A stretch of 64,000 nt of DNA from Burkholderiales bacterium PBB6 (GTDB taxonomy: Bacteria > Pseudomonadota > Gammaproteobacteria > Burkholderiales > Burkholderiaceae_C), in contig NKIH01000003.1 of the NCBI GenBank assembly GCA_002255925.1, positions 310,001 through 374,000 on the forward strand, given 5' to 3'. The notes under the pieces were generated by a model. That model did not search any database. It was not told the DNA's origin and saw nothing but the letters and a program-made list of their open reading frames with translations. Position numbers and translations under genes: made by a program. This document shows positions 25,422 through 34,222 of this stretch, piece after piece. Numbering within the stretch: the first letter of the stretch is position 1; each line of letters begins with the position of its first letter.

Positions 25422-26786
25422 TCAAGCGGCGGTCAGCAAGCCGCTGCGGCGCTTGGCCGTGCTCAGGAAGTAGCCGTAGCCCACGGCCATCAGACCCGTG
25501 AATACCCCGGCGATCAGTGGGTTGTAGTAGACCATCGTGATGAGGCAGACCACCGCGCCCACCAGCGCAAAGCCGGGTGACCACGGGAACAGCGGCGCAC
25601 GGAAGCTGCGCTCGAGGCCGGGCTCGGTGCGGCGCAGCTTGAACAGGCTGGCCATGCTCATGATGTACATGACGATGGCACCGAACACCGACATGGTCAC
25701 GATGTTGGCGGTGAGCGTTTGCCCGTTGAAGGTGAACAGCTCATCGCTGAAGATGGCGGCAATGCCCACCGCGCCACCGGCCAGAATGGCCAGATGCGGC
25801 GTGCGGCGCGTGGGGTGCACGGTGCCCAGCACCGCAGGCAGGAAGCCGGCCCGCGACAGCGCAAAGATCTGGCGCGAATAGCCCAGGATGATGCCGTGGA
25901 AGGACGCCACCAGGCCAAACAGACCGAGCCACACCAGCATGTGCAGCCAGCCGCTGTTCTCGCCGACGATCAGCTTCATGGCTTGCGGCAGCGGGTCGTT
26001 GATGTTGGCGAGCTTGGTCCAGTCACCCGCACCACCGGCAAACACCATCACGCCCAGGGCCAGCGCCAGCAGCGTCAGGATGCCGGCGATGTAGGCGATG
26101 GGAATGGAGCGCTTCGGGTCCTTGGCTTCCTCGGCGGCCATGGCCACGCCCTCAATCGCCAGGAAGAACCAGATCGCGAACGGGATGGCGGCGAACATGC
26201 CGGGAATGGAGGACGCACTGAACGTGTCCTGGCCCGACCAGCCGCCCTTCACCAGATTGGCCACCGAGAAGCCCGGCGCCACCACGCCCATGAACACCAG
26301 CAACTCAATGATGGCCACGAGCGTGACCACCAGCTCGAACGTGGCCGCGATCTGCACACCGACGATGTTGAGCGTCATGAACACGAGGTAGGCGCCCAGG
26401 GCGGCCACCTTCGGATCAAGTGCCGGGAACTGCACGTTCAGGTAAGCGCCGATGGCCAGCGCAATGGCGGGTGGCGCGAACACGAACTCCACCAGGGTGG
26501 CGAAGCCGGCGATGTAGCCGCCGGTGGGGCCGAAGGCGCGGCGGCTGTATTCGAACGGGCCACCGGCGTGCGGAATGGCCGTGGTGAGCTCGGTGAAGCT
26601 GAAGATGAAGGTGCCGTACATCAGCGCCACGAAACCGGCGGTGATCAGAAAGCCCAGCGTGCCGGCCGAGGCCCAGCCGTAGCTCCAGCCGAAATACTCG
26701 CCCGAGATCACCAGCCCGACGGCAATGCCCCAGAGCTGGAAGGTGCTCAGGCTCTTGGCCAGCCCGTGTGATGAAGAGTTGCTCAT
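25422..26786 (-). CDS. eat: Ethanolamine permease (APC superfamily)
   Basis: This 454-residue membrane protein has about 12 hydrophobic segments. The first is LWGIAVGLVISGEYFGWSYG, typical of the Eat ethanolamine permeases (TIGR00908 group). Others include TTAIPHAGGPFEYSRRAFGP and FFLAIEGVAMAAEEAKDPKR, the APC signature. It brings ethanolamine in for EutBC, encoded just downstream. ATG at 26786 is preceded by AGAGGAA, and longer upstream readings lack a binding site. It is divergent from the EutR-like regulator. Confidence 0.93.
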   Translation of the reverse strand: MSNSSSHGLAKSLSTFQLWGIAVGLVISGEYFGWSYGWASAGTLGFLITAGFVALMYGTFIFSFTELTTAIPHAGGPFEYSRRAFGPTGGYIAGFATLVEFVFAPPAIALAIGAYLNVQFPALDPKVAALGAYLVFMTLNIVGVQIAATFELVVTLVAIIELLVFMGVVAPGFSVANLVKGGWSGQDTFSASSIPGMFAAIPFAIWFFLAIEGVAMAAEEAKDPKRSIPIAYIAGILTLLALALGVMVFAGGAGDWTKLANINDPLPQAMKLIVGENSGWLHMLVWLGLFGLVASFHGIILGYSRQIFALSRAGFLPAVLGTVHPTRRTPHLAILAGGAVGIAAIFSDELFTFNGQTLTANIVTMSVFGAIVMYIMSMASLFKLRRTEPGLERSFRAPLFPWSPGFALVGAVVCLITMVYYNPLIAGVFTGLMAVGYGYFLSTAKRRSGLLTAA

Positions 26787-26929
26787 GCCCGGATTCCTCT
26801 TTGTTGTGTCGCGTGGGCGGGCCCCTGGCGCGATGCTTGCAAACAGCGGGTTGAACCGCATGCCCTGAGCGTAGATGTGATGCAAGCTGCGGCGTTATCG
26901 CGATTTGGCAAACCTCACGCTCCATCCAC

Positions 26930-27952
26930 ATGGCCGCACAACCCGCCTTGGTGCATGCATGCACCGGTTTCGCCGCAGCGCCCGCCGAACCGGCGGCGGG
27001 CGGCTTGCGCGTGGCCCGGGTGGACGACCTCTGGCAGCACGCCAACAACCTCAGCGGCTGGCAACAGCAATACGACCAGCTCAGCCGCGGGCGCTTTCAG
27101 GGCGAGTTGCAAGAGCTGTGGCTCGAGGACCTGCAGGTGTTTGAAGAGCGCACCAGCCAGGCCCTGCGGCAACGTTGCCGCATCCCGGAGGGCACGCTCT
27201 GGGTCGGCATCACGCTGGCCCGCGACGGCAGCCGCATCGATGGCCAGGCGGCCGCCCACGACGGCATGATGGTGTGCGCCCACCCCGACGAGTTCGAGCT
27301 GGGCACGCCCGCCGGGCACCGGATCTTCGGCGTGGTCACCCGGCTGGACGCCCTGCGCACGCACGCCAGCCGCGTCGGCCAAGCCCTGCACACCGACGAC
27401 CTGCGCCAGGCCGGCTGGCTGCACTGCTCAGCAGCCACGCTCGCCCGACTGCGCGAGGGCCTGGGCCAGGTGCTGGGCAGCCCGATGGACACACCTGCAG
27501 GCAGCCAGCACCCGCAGGCGCGGCAGCATGTGCAGCAAGCCGTGTTCGACATGGTGCTGGCGGCGTTGGGGGAGGCCCAGGGCCGAGCTGATGAAGCCAC
27601 CGACCGCCCGAGTGCGGCCCGACGACGCGACCTGGTGCGCGCCGTGATGGCCGATCTGCAATCGCAGCCCGATGCTGTGCCGACCGTGCCCGAGCTGTGC
27701 GAACGCTTCCATGTGAGCCGCCGCACGCTGCAATACGCCTTCGAGGACGTGGTGGGCGAGAGCCCCGCCGTCTACCTGCGCTGCCTGCGGCTGAACGCCG
27801 TGCAACGCCTGCTGCGCGAAGGCCGGGTGGCGCAGGTGCAGGACGCCGCCGCGCAGTACGGCTTCTGGAGCCTGAGCCAGTTCACGGCCGATTACCGGCG
27901 CCACTTCGGCGAGCGGCCCTCAGACACCCGGGAACGTGCCCGGGCTGGCTGA
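26930..27952 (+). CDS. eutR: AraC-family regulator, EutR-like
   Basis: This 340-residue regulator has an N-terminal effector domain starting ARVDDLWQHANNLSGWQQQY, as in EutR-type activators. Its C-terminal double helix-turn-helix is VPELCERFHVSRRTLQYAFE, then AAQYGFWSLSQFTADYRRHF. Enterobacterial EutR responds to ethanolamine plus adenosylcobalamin. The divergent position relative to eat-eutB-eutC supports the same role here. The 143-bp gap must hold the control sites, but I see no clear operator repeat. Confidence 0.85.
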   Translation: MAAQPALVHACTGFAAAPAEPAAGGLRVARVDDLWQHANNLSGWQQQYDQLSRGRFQGELQELWLEDLQVFEERTSQALRQRCRIPEGTLWVGITLARDGSRIDGQAAAHDGMMVCAHPDEFELGTPAGHRIFGVVTRLDALRTHASRVGQALHTDDLRQAGWLHCSAATLARLREGLGQVLGSPMDTPAGSQHPQARQHVQQAVFDMVLAALGEAQGRADEATDRPSAARRRDLVRAVMADLQSQPDAVPTVPELCERFHVSRRTLQYAFEDVVGESPAVYLRCLRLNAVQRLLREGRVAQVQDAAAQYGFWSLSQFTADYRRHFGERPSDTRERARAG

Positions 27953-27971
27953 GCCGAATGCGTCCATGCAG

Positions 27972-28490
27972 CTAGGCGACGCTGAACCGCTGCACCCGCC
28001 CTTGCCACCAACCCTCGGTCACCTGCACTTCCTCGAATTGCCCTGAGGTAAGGCCGCCGATGACCGGCCGCCAGAACGCACTGGCCGCCAGGTTGTCGGG
28101 GATCTGGCCCACTTCCCACGGCCCGGGGTGGCCACGCAGCGTGTGTTGTGCCAGCGCGGTGCCCACGCCGGCGCGCCGGTACTTCTTCATCACGAAGAAC
28201 TGCTCCATCCACTGGCCCTCGGCTTGTGTGACCACGGCCGGGCCCACCAGTGCGAATCCAGCGTAGCGGCCGTCCACCAGGGCAACGTGGGCGAAGAAGC
28301 GCTCAGCGCGCGCGTGCTCGGTCAGGTCGTAGCCGTATTCACCCTGGGGGCTGAGGTCTTGGTCCCAGATGTCGGAGAGCTCGTACTGGTACAGCTCCAG
28401 CATGCGGCCCAGCGCTGGGTAGTCCTCGGGAAGGGCGCGCCGGCAGGTGATGGCGTCGTGCACGTCAGAGTGGTTGGCGGCGAGCGGCAT
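27972..28490 (-). CDS. GNAT-family acetyltransferase
   Basis: This 172-residue protein begins with ITCRRALPEDYPALGRMLEL. It carries the acetyl-CoA motif MKKYRRAGVGTALAQHTL, then GPWEVGQIPDNLAASAFWRP, a pattern of GNAT proteins often labelled as predicted acetyltransferases. It starts 4 bp after the stop of a second GNAT gene, and the pair look cotranscribed. No substrate is assigned. Confidence 0.83.
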   Translation of the reverse strand: MPLAANHSDVHDAITCRRALPEDYPALGRMLELYQYELSDIWDQDLSPQGEYGYDLTEHARAERFFAHVALVDGRYAGFALVGPAVVTQAEGQWMEQFFVMKKYRRAGVGTALAQHTLRGHPGPWEVGQIPDNLAASAFWRPVIGGLTSGQFEEVQVTEGWWQGRVQRFSVA

Positions 28491-28494
28491 GCTG

Positions 28495-28950
28495 TCAACC
28501 TGGCAGCAGTTCCAGCAGCTCGTCGCCGAAGTGATCCACGCTGCCCGTGCTGCGCCAGCCCAGGTGGCGGTAGAACCCGTGTGAGCGGCAGCCGGGGTCG
28601 GCCGAGCAGCCCAGGAACAGGCGCTGGTGGCCAAACCCGCGCAATTGGGCCACCACCAGGTTCAGCAAGTTGCGCCCGGCCCCGCTGCCTTCAAACGCGG
28701 GCAGCATCGCCAGCACCACCACCTCACCGGTGCGCTTGTCACCGAAGCAGTAGCCGGCCATCTGCCCTGCTGCTTCGCAGATGAAGCCTGGCAGACGCCC
28801 GGTTTCAACATCAGCCGACCACGACGCGACGGTGATGCCCAGGCTGCGCAAGCGCTCTTCGGAGACGGCGTTTTCGCGGGTCAAGCCGCGAATGCGCACG
28901 CACTCGGCAATGTCGGCGGGTGTTGCCGGGCGGTAGAAAAATGCACTCAT
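28495..28950 (-). CDS. GNAT-family acetyltransferase
   Basis: This 151-residue protein begins YRPATPADIAECVRIRGLTR. It carries VVLAMLPAFEGSGAGRNLLN as the acetyl-CoA loop and ends with FYRHLGWRSTGSVD, all GNAT features. It is not closely similar to the GNAT protein directly downstream, so they are not a simple duplication. ATG at 28950 is the only convenient start. No substrate can be assigned. Confidence 0.83.
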   Translation of the reverse strand: MSAFFYRPATPADIAECVRIRGLTRENAVSEERLRSLGITVASWSADVETGRLPGFICEAAGQMAGYCFGDKRTGEVVVLAMLPAFEGSGAGRNLLNLVVAQLRGFGHQRLFLGCSADPGCRSHGFYRHLGWRSTGSVDHFGDELLELLPG

Positions 28951-28986
28951 GGCGTCACTGTAAAACCTGCGGAGCCGGGCCAGGCA

Positions 28987-29562
28987 TCAGCAAGCCTTGC
29001 GCCAAGCGGTGGCCAAGGCCCAGACCGGGCCGAAGAAGAACCAGATGACGATGCAGCCGAAGGCGTGCTTGTGCCAGGCCTGCAGCGGCTCGCTGGCCTC
29101 AGACGTGGCCACCACCTGCAGCAGCACTTCAACCAGACACATGGTGATGAGGCAGGCAACCACGCAGCGCACCCAGAGATGGAGCTCGTAGCGAATGGCC
29201 GGCCAGCCGCGTGACGGCGGCTTTGGCGGTGGTGGGCCACCCGCGAAACGATGTGCGAAGTGGGCATCGGCCCAGCCAACGGCCAAGGCCCCAAACGCCA
29301 CGGTAAAGCCCACGTAAGCCGCAGCCAAACCGTGCGCGAAGGTGGGTATGGCGCCTCGGTGCAGGTCAACGCCGGTGAACACCAGCAGCAGCACGTCGAT
29401 GAGTGGCAGTGCCAGCAACAAGGCCCGGCTGGCCCGCTCACGGCTGAGCAGATACCGGCACACCAGAGCCAGCAGCAAGACGACCCAGAAGCCGATCTCG
29501 CACGCGAGGATGAGCGCGTAGAGCAGGTACATCTCGTTGGGCAGGCTGATGAAGTGCGGCAT
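28987..29562 (-). CDS. Integral membrane protein, unknown
   Basis: This 191-residue protein has about five hydrophobic segments (YALILACEIGFWVVLLLALV, LLLALPLIDVLLLVFTGVDL, AYVGFTVAFGALAVGWAD, CVVACLITMCLVEVLLQVVA, FGCIVIWFFFGPVWALATAW). A Pro-rich cytoplasmic loop (GGPPPPKPPSR) lies in the middle. No named family is recognised. It lies 15 bp upstream-to-downstream of another small membrane protein gene on the same strand. Confidence 0.65.
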   Translation of the reverse strand: MPHFISLPNEMYLLYALILACEIGFWVVLLLALVCRYLLSRERASRALLLALPLIDVLLLVFTGVDLHRGAIPTFAHGLAAAYVGFTVAFGALAVGWADAHFAHRFAGGPPPPKPPSRGWPAIRYELHLWVRCVVACLITMCLVEVLLQVVATSEASEPLQAWHKHAFGCIVIWFFFGPVWALATAWRKAC

Positions 29563-29577
29563 GACGCGTTGGTCTGC

Positions 29578-30009
29578 TCAGCGCACCAGCGACTTCAACA
29601 TGTCGGTGGCGGCACGTTGCACCGGCAAGGCCGCAAGCACGAGCATGGGCGACAGCCAGGCGTCCCAGAACAGGCCGGTGGCCAAAGCCAGCCCAAAAAT
29701 CAGCCCGACCAGCACGAGGGCCGAGACGCACTGCTGAAACAGCGTGCCGGCGCGAATCAGCGCCAGGCCGCCCGCCAGTGCCACCACCAGGCACCAGCCG
29801 ATGAACGGATTGGCCAGCAAACGGTGCGGCGTGGTCTTGGGCGTCCAGTTGATGGCCACACCCATTGCAGGCAGCAGCAGGATCACGGCGAGGAATACCG
29901 CCAATGCCAGCAAGACGGCAGAGCCGAGGTGATTGAGGTGCTTCATCAAGTTGGGATTGGCGTGGCTTGGGTGGGCGGCTGAAGATATCCCAGGCGACGG
30001 CTCACTCAT
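29578..30009 (-). CDS. Small integral membrane protein, unknown
   Basis: This 143-residue protein has three or four TM segments: LGSAVLLALAVFLAVILLLP, FIGWCLVVALAGGLALIRAG and VSALVLVGLIFGLALATGLF. The ATG at 30009 overlaps the upstream GNAT stop by 4 bp and has AAGG upstream, so it is preferred over the internal ATG at 29946. Function is unknown. Confidence 0.62.
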   Translation of the reverse strand: MSEPSPGISSAAHPSHANPNLMKHLNHLGSAVLLALAVFLAVILLLPAMGVAINWTPKTTPHRLLANPFIGWCLVVALAGGLALIRAGTLFQQCVSALVLVGLIFGLALATGLFWDAWLSPMLVLAALPVQRAATDMLKSLVR

Positions 30010-30467
30010 CGGTCCGTCGCCTTGCTGAAGATCTGAAGCTCATGGCCGTCATGCACGGTGGTGTCGATGCATTGCCAGCCCTGGCGCGCCAGCAAGGAGG
30101 CCGAAGTGGCCGTGGCGCAGTACACCTGCGCATGCCCCAGTCGCCGTGCTTCCTCCATCAACGCGCCCAGCAGCAAGGCGCCCACGCCTTGCCCGCGGCA
30201 GGCCGGCAACACCCAGCCGGCAGAGGCCCATGGCGTGAGGTGCGCGTGGCTGGGTATCGACATGGCCTTCAAGGCCGCCACGCCCATGGGCTGCCCGGTG
30301 GGGCCTTGTGCCATCACGCCCACGGGCAAGGCGCCATCGCCATTCGCAAAGGCGTGCAGATCGGCGTCGGCGTCACCCGGGCCACCGGGGCCGTACCAGG
30401 CGGGCCACTCGGCCCGGAAGGCCTCGGCAAACACTGCGATGGCGCTGGGCTGCAGGCGTAGCGGCAT
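30006..30467 (-). CDS. GNAT-family acetyltransferase
   Basis: This 153-residue protein from ATG 30467 contains LTPWASAGWVLPACRGQGVG followed by ALLLGALMEEARRLGHAQVY, the acetyl-CoA binding loop and helix of GNAT enzymes. LLARQGWQCIDTTVHDGHEL follows, resembling the C-terminal half of tellurite-resistance-type or TmcA-like acetyltransferases. Upstream in-frame TTG/GTG codons could extend it. It is coupled to the small membrane protein downstream. No substrate is assigned. Confidence 0.75.
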   Translation of the reverse strand: MPLRLQPSAIAVFAEAFRAEWPAWYGPGGPGDADADLHAFANGDGALPVGVMAQGPTGQPMGVAALKAMSIPSHAHLTPWASAGWVLPACRGQGVGALLLGALMEEARRLGHAQVYCATATSASLLARQGWQCIDTTVHDGHELQIFSKATDR

Positions 30468-30499
30468 CACCACCACGTCGGCGGCTGCGCTGCTGGAAC

Positions 30500-30886
30500 T
30501 CACGCGCCCGCAGGTGGTTGCCAAAGCTCCACCTTGTTGCCTTCCGGGTCCATCACCCAGCCGAACTGGCCGTGCTCGCCGGCCTCGGTCGCTTCCAGCA
30601 CCTGGCAGCCCTCGTCGCGCAGGGCTTGCAGCAGCGCGGTCAGGTCATCGACCCGGTAATTCACCATGAACGAGGCGGTGCTGGGGGCAAAGGGGGCGGG
30701 GGTTGCCTCACCAATTGACCAGACGGTGCCGCCTTTGGTGGGCTCACCGGCGCTGTCCACCCACTCGAACGCCGCGCCGCCCCAGGCCTGCACATCGATG
30801 CCCAGGTGGCGCTGGTACCAGGCGCGCAGGGCCACGGGGTCTCTGGCGGTGAAGAAGATGCCGCCGATGCCGGTGACTCGTTTCAT
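30500..30886 (-). CDS. VOC-superfamily (glyoxalase-like) protein
   Basis: This 128-residue protein begins MKRVTGIGGIFFTARDPVAL and contains WYQRHLGIDVQAWGG. It ends FGWVMDPEGNKVELWQPP, the vicinal-oxygen-chelate fold with a C-terminal Glu metal ligand. ATG at 30886 has GGAGAA upstream. It is likely one of many small VOC enzymes with unknown substrates. The next gene on the strand is an AHSA1-type protein. Confidence 0.87.
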   Translation of the reverse strand: MKRVTGIGGIFFTARDPVALRAWYQRHLGIDVQAWGGAAFEWVDSAGEPTKGGTVWSIGEATPAPFAPSTASFMVNYRVDDLTALLQALRDEGCQVLEATEAGEHGQFGWVMDPEGNKVELWQPPAGA

Positions 30887-30936
30887 GGCGTTCTCCTGGA
30901 TTGAAGGGGCGGTTGGATGCAGGCGATGCGCGCTGG

Positions 30937-31350
30937 TCAGCCGGCGTGCAGGGCCACCACGTGCCGCGCGAAGTTGTCGAGGATGGCCTGCCAACCGGTG
31001 CGTTGCTGCTCTTCGGAGTGGGTCGGCTCGCTCTCGAAAGTGACAGCCACATTGACACCACCCGGGGCCGGCGTGAACGTCACCTCGCCCGTCCGGTCAC
31101 CGAAGCGGTAAGCCAGGCTTTGCAGGGGCACGATGTGCGTGTATTCGCCCGCAAAGTCAAAGCCGAAGGAGCCGTCCTTCGCCTCCATGCGCGATGAGAA
31201 CTGGCCGCCCACGCGCAGGTCAACCGTGGCGGCCGTGGTGTGCCAATCCGGCGATGCCGTGTTCCAGACCTTGATGTCCTCAGGCGTGGTGTAGGCGCGC
31301 CAGGCTTCTGAAACAGGGGCGGCGACAAAGGTGCTCACGGTGATCTGCAT
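30937..31350 (-). CDS. SRPBCC/AHSA1-domain protein
   Basis: This 137-residue protein begins MQITVSTFVAAPVSEAWRAY, followed by WNTASPDWHTT, RVGGQFSSRMEAKDGSFGFD and GGVNVAVTFESEP. It ends QAILDNFARHVV. This is the START/Bet v1-like fold of activator-of-Hsp90 (AHSA1) related bacterial proteins. Such proteins may bind small hydrophobic ligands; role unknown. The gene is divergent from the BON lipoprotein gene. Confidence 0.85.
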   Translation of the reverse strand: MQITVSTFVAAPVSEAWRAYTTPEDIKVWNTASPDWHTTAATVDLRVGGQFSSRMEAKDGSFGFDFAGEYTHIVPLQSLAYRFGDRTGEVTFTPAPGGVNVAVTFESEPTHSEEQQRTGWQAILDNFARHVVALHAG

Positions 31351-31523
31351 GGGTGGGTGCTCCGGCTGGTCGGCCCCCATTCTGGCGCGCGCGGGCCTTG
31401 GGCGAAGCAGCGCAAACACGGGGGGCGGTGTTCGGCGTCGCACCGACACGCCCGGCCAATCAGACGATGGTGCGGCCAAGCGCCACCAGGGCGCGCCATT
31501 CTCACAACCTCTGAAAGCCCACC

Positions 31524-31880
31524 ATGCCCACACGCACCGCACCGCTTCGTTTCGCCACCACCGTGGCCACCGCCTTCGCTGCGGCCTTCGTCATGGCCGC
31601 CTGCAGCAAGCCGCCCGAAGCCATCGTGGCCGCAGCCGGGCCGATGGCGTCCGTGCCGGCTGCCAATGTGTCGGACATCGATGTGACCGAGCACGTGAAG
31701 ACCGCGCTGCAGCGCAACGAACGGCTTCAGGGTTTCAACATCACCGTGGAAACCACCAACGGCGATGTGCGCATGAACGGGGTGCTCAACACCCAGGCGC
31801 AGATCGACGAGGTGCTGATGGTGGCCCGCAACGCGGAGGGCGTGCATGCCCTTCACGACGAGCTGACGCTCAAGCCCTGA
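31524..31880 (+). CDS. BON-domain lipoprotein
   Basis: This 118-residue protein has a lipoprotein-type signal (FAAAFVMAACSK, Cys near residue 27) and one BON domain (ALQRNERLQGFNITVETTNG, then VLNTQAQIDEVLMVARNAEG). BON domains bind phospholipids or act in envelope stability, as in OsmY. One domain is present rather than two. The gene is an isolated rightward gene within a leftward run and probably has its own promoter. Confidence 0.85.
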   Translation: MPTRTAPLRFATTVATAFAAAFVMAACSKPPEAIVAAAGPMASVPAANVSDIDVTEHVKTALQRNERLQGFNITVETTNGDVRMNGVLNTQAQIDEVLMVARNAEGVHALHDELTLKP

Positions 31881-31905
31881 TGGCTTGAGCGCCTGCGGCC
31901 GCAGA

Positions 31906-32424
31906 TCAGTCGATCACGCCGCAAGCCATCCGGCCGCCGCCACCGCCCAGCATGGCCGGGTGATCGGCGTGGTTGTCGCCGCCGACGTGCACCATGATCG
32001 ACCGCTGGCGGACATCCGACAGCTTCAGCCGGGGCGACAGCACCGGGTTGCTGGCGGTGCCGTCGGCCGCCACGAACAGCGCGGGCAAATCGCCCAGATG
32101 GCCGTCGCCCCAGGGCTCACCGTGGCGCTTGGTGCCGGCGGGGTCGAGGTGTCCACCGGCGGCCAGGGCGGCTACCGGTGCGCCGTCACGCTGGGCAGGT
32201 GCGCACGACGGGTTTTCATGCACATGGAAGCCATGCAGACCCGGCGTCAAGCCCGACAGGGTCGGATAAAACGCCAGGCCGTAGGGCGTTTCTGCGATGC
32301 GCACGGTGCCGATGGCAACACCGGTGCCCGACGCTTCAGCGACGTACAACTTGGTGCTGACCTCGGCCGCTTGGGCCCCGGCAAAAACAGCCAGCAAACC
32401 TGCGGCCACGAAAAGACGGTGCAT
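31906..32424 (-). CDS. sodC: Periplasmic Cu/Zn superoxide dismutase
   Basis: This 172-residue enzyme has a signal peptide ([18 protein letters not shown]). Metal ligands are visible in [26 protein letters not shown] and [10 protein letters not shown]. The active-site Arg is in [10 protein letters not shown] and the disulfide Cys pair is conserved. It converts superoxide to peroxide in the periplasm. ATG at 32424 is preferred over 32430 because AAGGAA is then at normal spacing. Confidence 0.95.
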   Translation of the reverse strand: MHRLFVAAGLLAVFAGAQAAEVSTKLYVAEASGTGVAIGTVRIAETPYGLAFYPTLSGLTPGLHGFHVHENPSCAPAQRDGAPVAALAAGGHLDPAGTKRHGEPWGDGHLGDLPALFVAADGTASNPVLSPRLKLSDVRQRSIMVHVGGDNHADHPAMLGGGGGRMACGVID

Positions 32425-32605
32425 GGGCATTTCCTTGAACTTCAGAGAGTGGGCGCCGCATCCAGCCCGCAAGCTGGCTGAAGTGCACGGGTCTGGCGCC
32501 AAGCCCGCACCCTCGGATGATGACAGTGCCACCCTGCGCCGCCAAGCACCCTGTGCCCTCACCCCCTCATCCAACGATGCCATCTTGGGGGACGCACCAC
32601 GCCTT

Positions 32606-33001
32606 TCAATCCATGTGATCTATGTCGACGGGCATGTGCACCCAGCCGTGCATGCGTTCCTCGTAGACCGAGAACGTCGGGCCCGGGAACGCCGGATCGG
32701 CGAACGCACCCACCGGAATGACCACCGACTCAGGCGAGCCTTCCGCCGCGAAGTGCACCGTGGCGCCGCAGTCGGGGCAGAAGTGAAACACCATGCGCGT
32801 GCCTTCATCGCCCACGCGCAGGTATTGATGGCTGGTGCCCGTCACGGTCACGGCGTGTGCGCTGAACCGGGCCTGGGCGCCAAACACGCTGCCGGTTCGG
32901 CGCTGGCAGGCCAGGCAGTGGCACACGGCCACACGGATCGGCTCGGTGCTCACATGGGCCTGAAGCTGGCCACAACTGCAGGAAGCGGTTCGGTTTGTCA
33001 T
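32606..33001 (-). CDS. GFA/CENP-V family zinc protein
   Basis: This 131-residue protein carries zinc-binding cysteines in [22 protein letters not shown] and [11 protein letters not shown]. These define the glutathione-dependent formaldehyde-activating (GFA) superfamily. Most members have no proven activity. A second, distinct GFA protein is encoded at 34709-35071. The neighbourhood of SodC, AHSA1 and VOC proteins may reflect stress or detoxification, but this is inference. Confidence 0.9.
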   Translation of the reverse strand: MTNRTASCSCGQLQAHVSTEPIRVAVCHCLACQRRTGSVFGAQARFSAHAVTVTGTSHQYLRVGDEGTRMVFHFCPDCGATVHFAAEGSPESVVIPVGAFADPAFPGPTFSVYEERMHGWVHMPVDIDHMD

Positions 33002-33018
33002 GGCGGTACGGCTTTCAA

Positions 33019-33486
33019 TCAGGCGGCGTCAGGGCCGGCGGCGGCCTGCAGCACGCGGGTCAGCCGGTCCAGGTTCTGCTCGTTGGCAGGCAGCACGATG
33101 TGGCGCACGGCCTGGGCCGTGGCGCTGTCGTCCAGCAACTGCTCCCAGGTCAGCAGCGTGGCCACCGTCGCGGCGCCCTCCACGGCCACCGGAGCCAGCC
33201 GCACGGTGAGCGTGAAGTACGGCAGGCCGTCATGTCGGATCACCACGGCCTTGCCCGGCTGCAGATCGACGAACACATTGTTGTTCGCGAAGGTCTGGCC
33301 ATTGGGGGCGCGCATGTCGAAGATCCAGCGCCCACCCACCTTGAACTCGAACACCTTGAAGGCGTTGGTGAAGCCGTCCGGCCCCCACCAGGCGGCCAGC
33401 AGCTCGGGCGTTTCGAACGCGCGGTAAACCGCCTCGGGCGGAAACGGCAGGGTTCGGGAGGTGGCCATCATGCGGTCGTCGGACAT
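33019..33486 (-). CDS. SRPBCC/AHSA1-domain protein
   Basis: This 155-residue protein starts at ATG 33486 after AAGGAAA. It shows RTLPFPPEAVYRAFETPELL, AAWWGPDGFTNAF and FEFKVGGRWIFDMRAPNG, the standard AHSA1 sequence hallmarks. It ends NEQNLDRLTRVLQAA. It is a second, divergent paralogue of the fold present at 30937-31350. Function is unknown. Confidence 0.9.
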   Translation of the reverse strand: MSDDRMMATSRTLPFPPEAVYRAFETPELLAAWWGPDGFTNAFKVFEFKVGGRWIFDMRAPNGQTFANNNVFVDLQPGKAVVIRHDGLPYFTLTVRLAPVAVEGAATVATLLTWEQLLDDSATAQAVRHIVLPANEQNLDRLTRVLQAAAGPDAA

Positions 33487-33528
33487 GGTGTCTTTCCTTG
33501 TGAAGGTGTGCGCCAAAGCTTCAATGCG

Positions 33529-34158
33529 TCAACGCGCTGACGGCGATTGCGCCATGTGGTGTGCCAGCAGCACCAGGCCCACGATGTTCAGGAACACCGT
33601 GCCCCAGAAGACCTGCCGGAACGATTGTTTCGCCGACTTGTGACGCAGGAACTGTTGGGCCAGCAAGGCCCCCGGCCAGCCGCCTGCCAGCGCCAGCATG
33701 TGCAGCTTGTGCTCCGAGGTGCGCCAGCGGCCCCTGGCGGCGGCAGACTTGTCAAACGCATAGGCCAGGAACGCCACCACACTCAATGCCAGATAGGCGA
33801 ACGCCACCTCGCGCGGCAGTTTCCAGAAGAAGGCCAGCGCGAGACACAGCAGAAGGAAGGCCGGAATCACCGCCAAGGTGGCCGTGCCCCACGGCGCAGC
33901 GCCACCCCTGGCACCCGCGCGCGCCTGCCGCCGTGGCCCTGGCATGCGTCGCGCCTGGATCAGCTGGACCTTGCGTGCCCGCTTGCCTTTGGGGCCCACC
34001 TCAACCTCAAAACTCACGGCCTGATGCAGCACCGGCCGCGGGCCGCCCCGAGGCCACGCAGACACATGCACAAAGATGGGCTCACCGCCCTGGCTGGATT
34101 CGATGCGGCCAAAGCCGCGATCGTCGTTCCATGAAGTGAGGATGCCTTCAAAGCGCAT
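33529..34158 (-). CDS. Cold-shock domain / DUF1294 membrane fusion protein
   Basis: This 209-residue protein has an N-terminal cold-shock domain (GILTSWNDDRGFGRIESSQG, PIFVHVSAWP), a basic linker, and a C-terminal DUF1294 domain. The latter has three TM segments and the signature YAFDKSAAARGRWRTSEHKL. This CSD-DUF1294 architecture is recurrent in Proteobacteria. The CSD should bind single-stranded nucleic acid at the membrane; the function of DUF1294 is unknown. Confidence 0.92.
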   Translation of the reverse strand: MRFEGILTSWNDDRGFGRIESSQGGEPIFVHVSAWPRGGPRPVLHQAVSFEVEVGPKGKRARKVQLIQARRMPGPRRQARAGARGGAAPWGTATLAVIPAFLLLCLALAFFWKLPREVAFAYLALSVVAFLAYAFDKSAAARGRWRTSEHKLHMLALAGGWPGALLAQQFLRHKSAKQSFRQVFWGTVFLNIVGLVLLAHHMAQSPSAR

Positions 34159-34222
34159 GGTGGTTCAGAGATGCGGGGGTGCAGATAGGGCCGGCGATCC
34201 GGCAAAAAACGTGCGCTCGACG

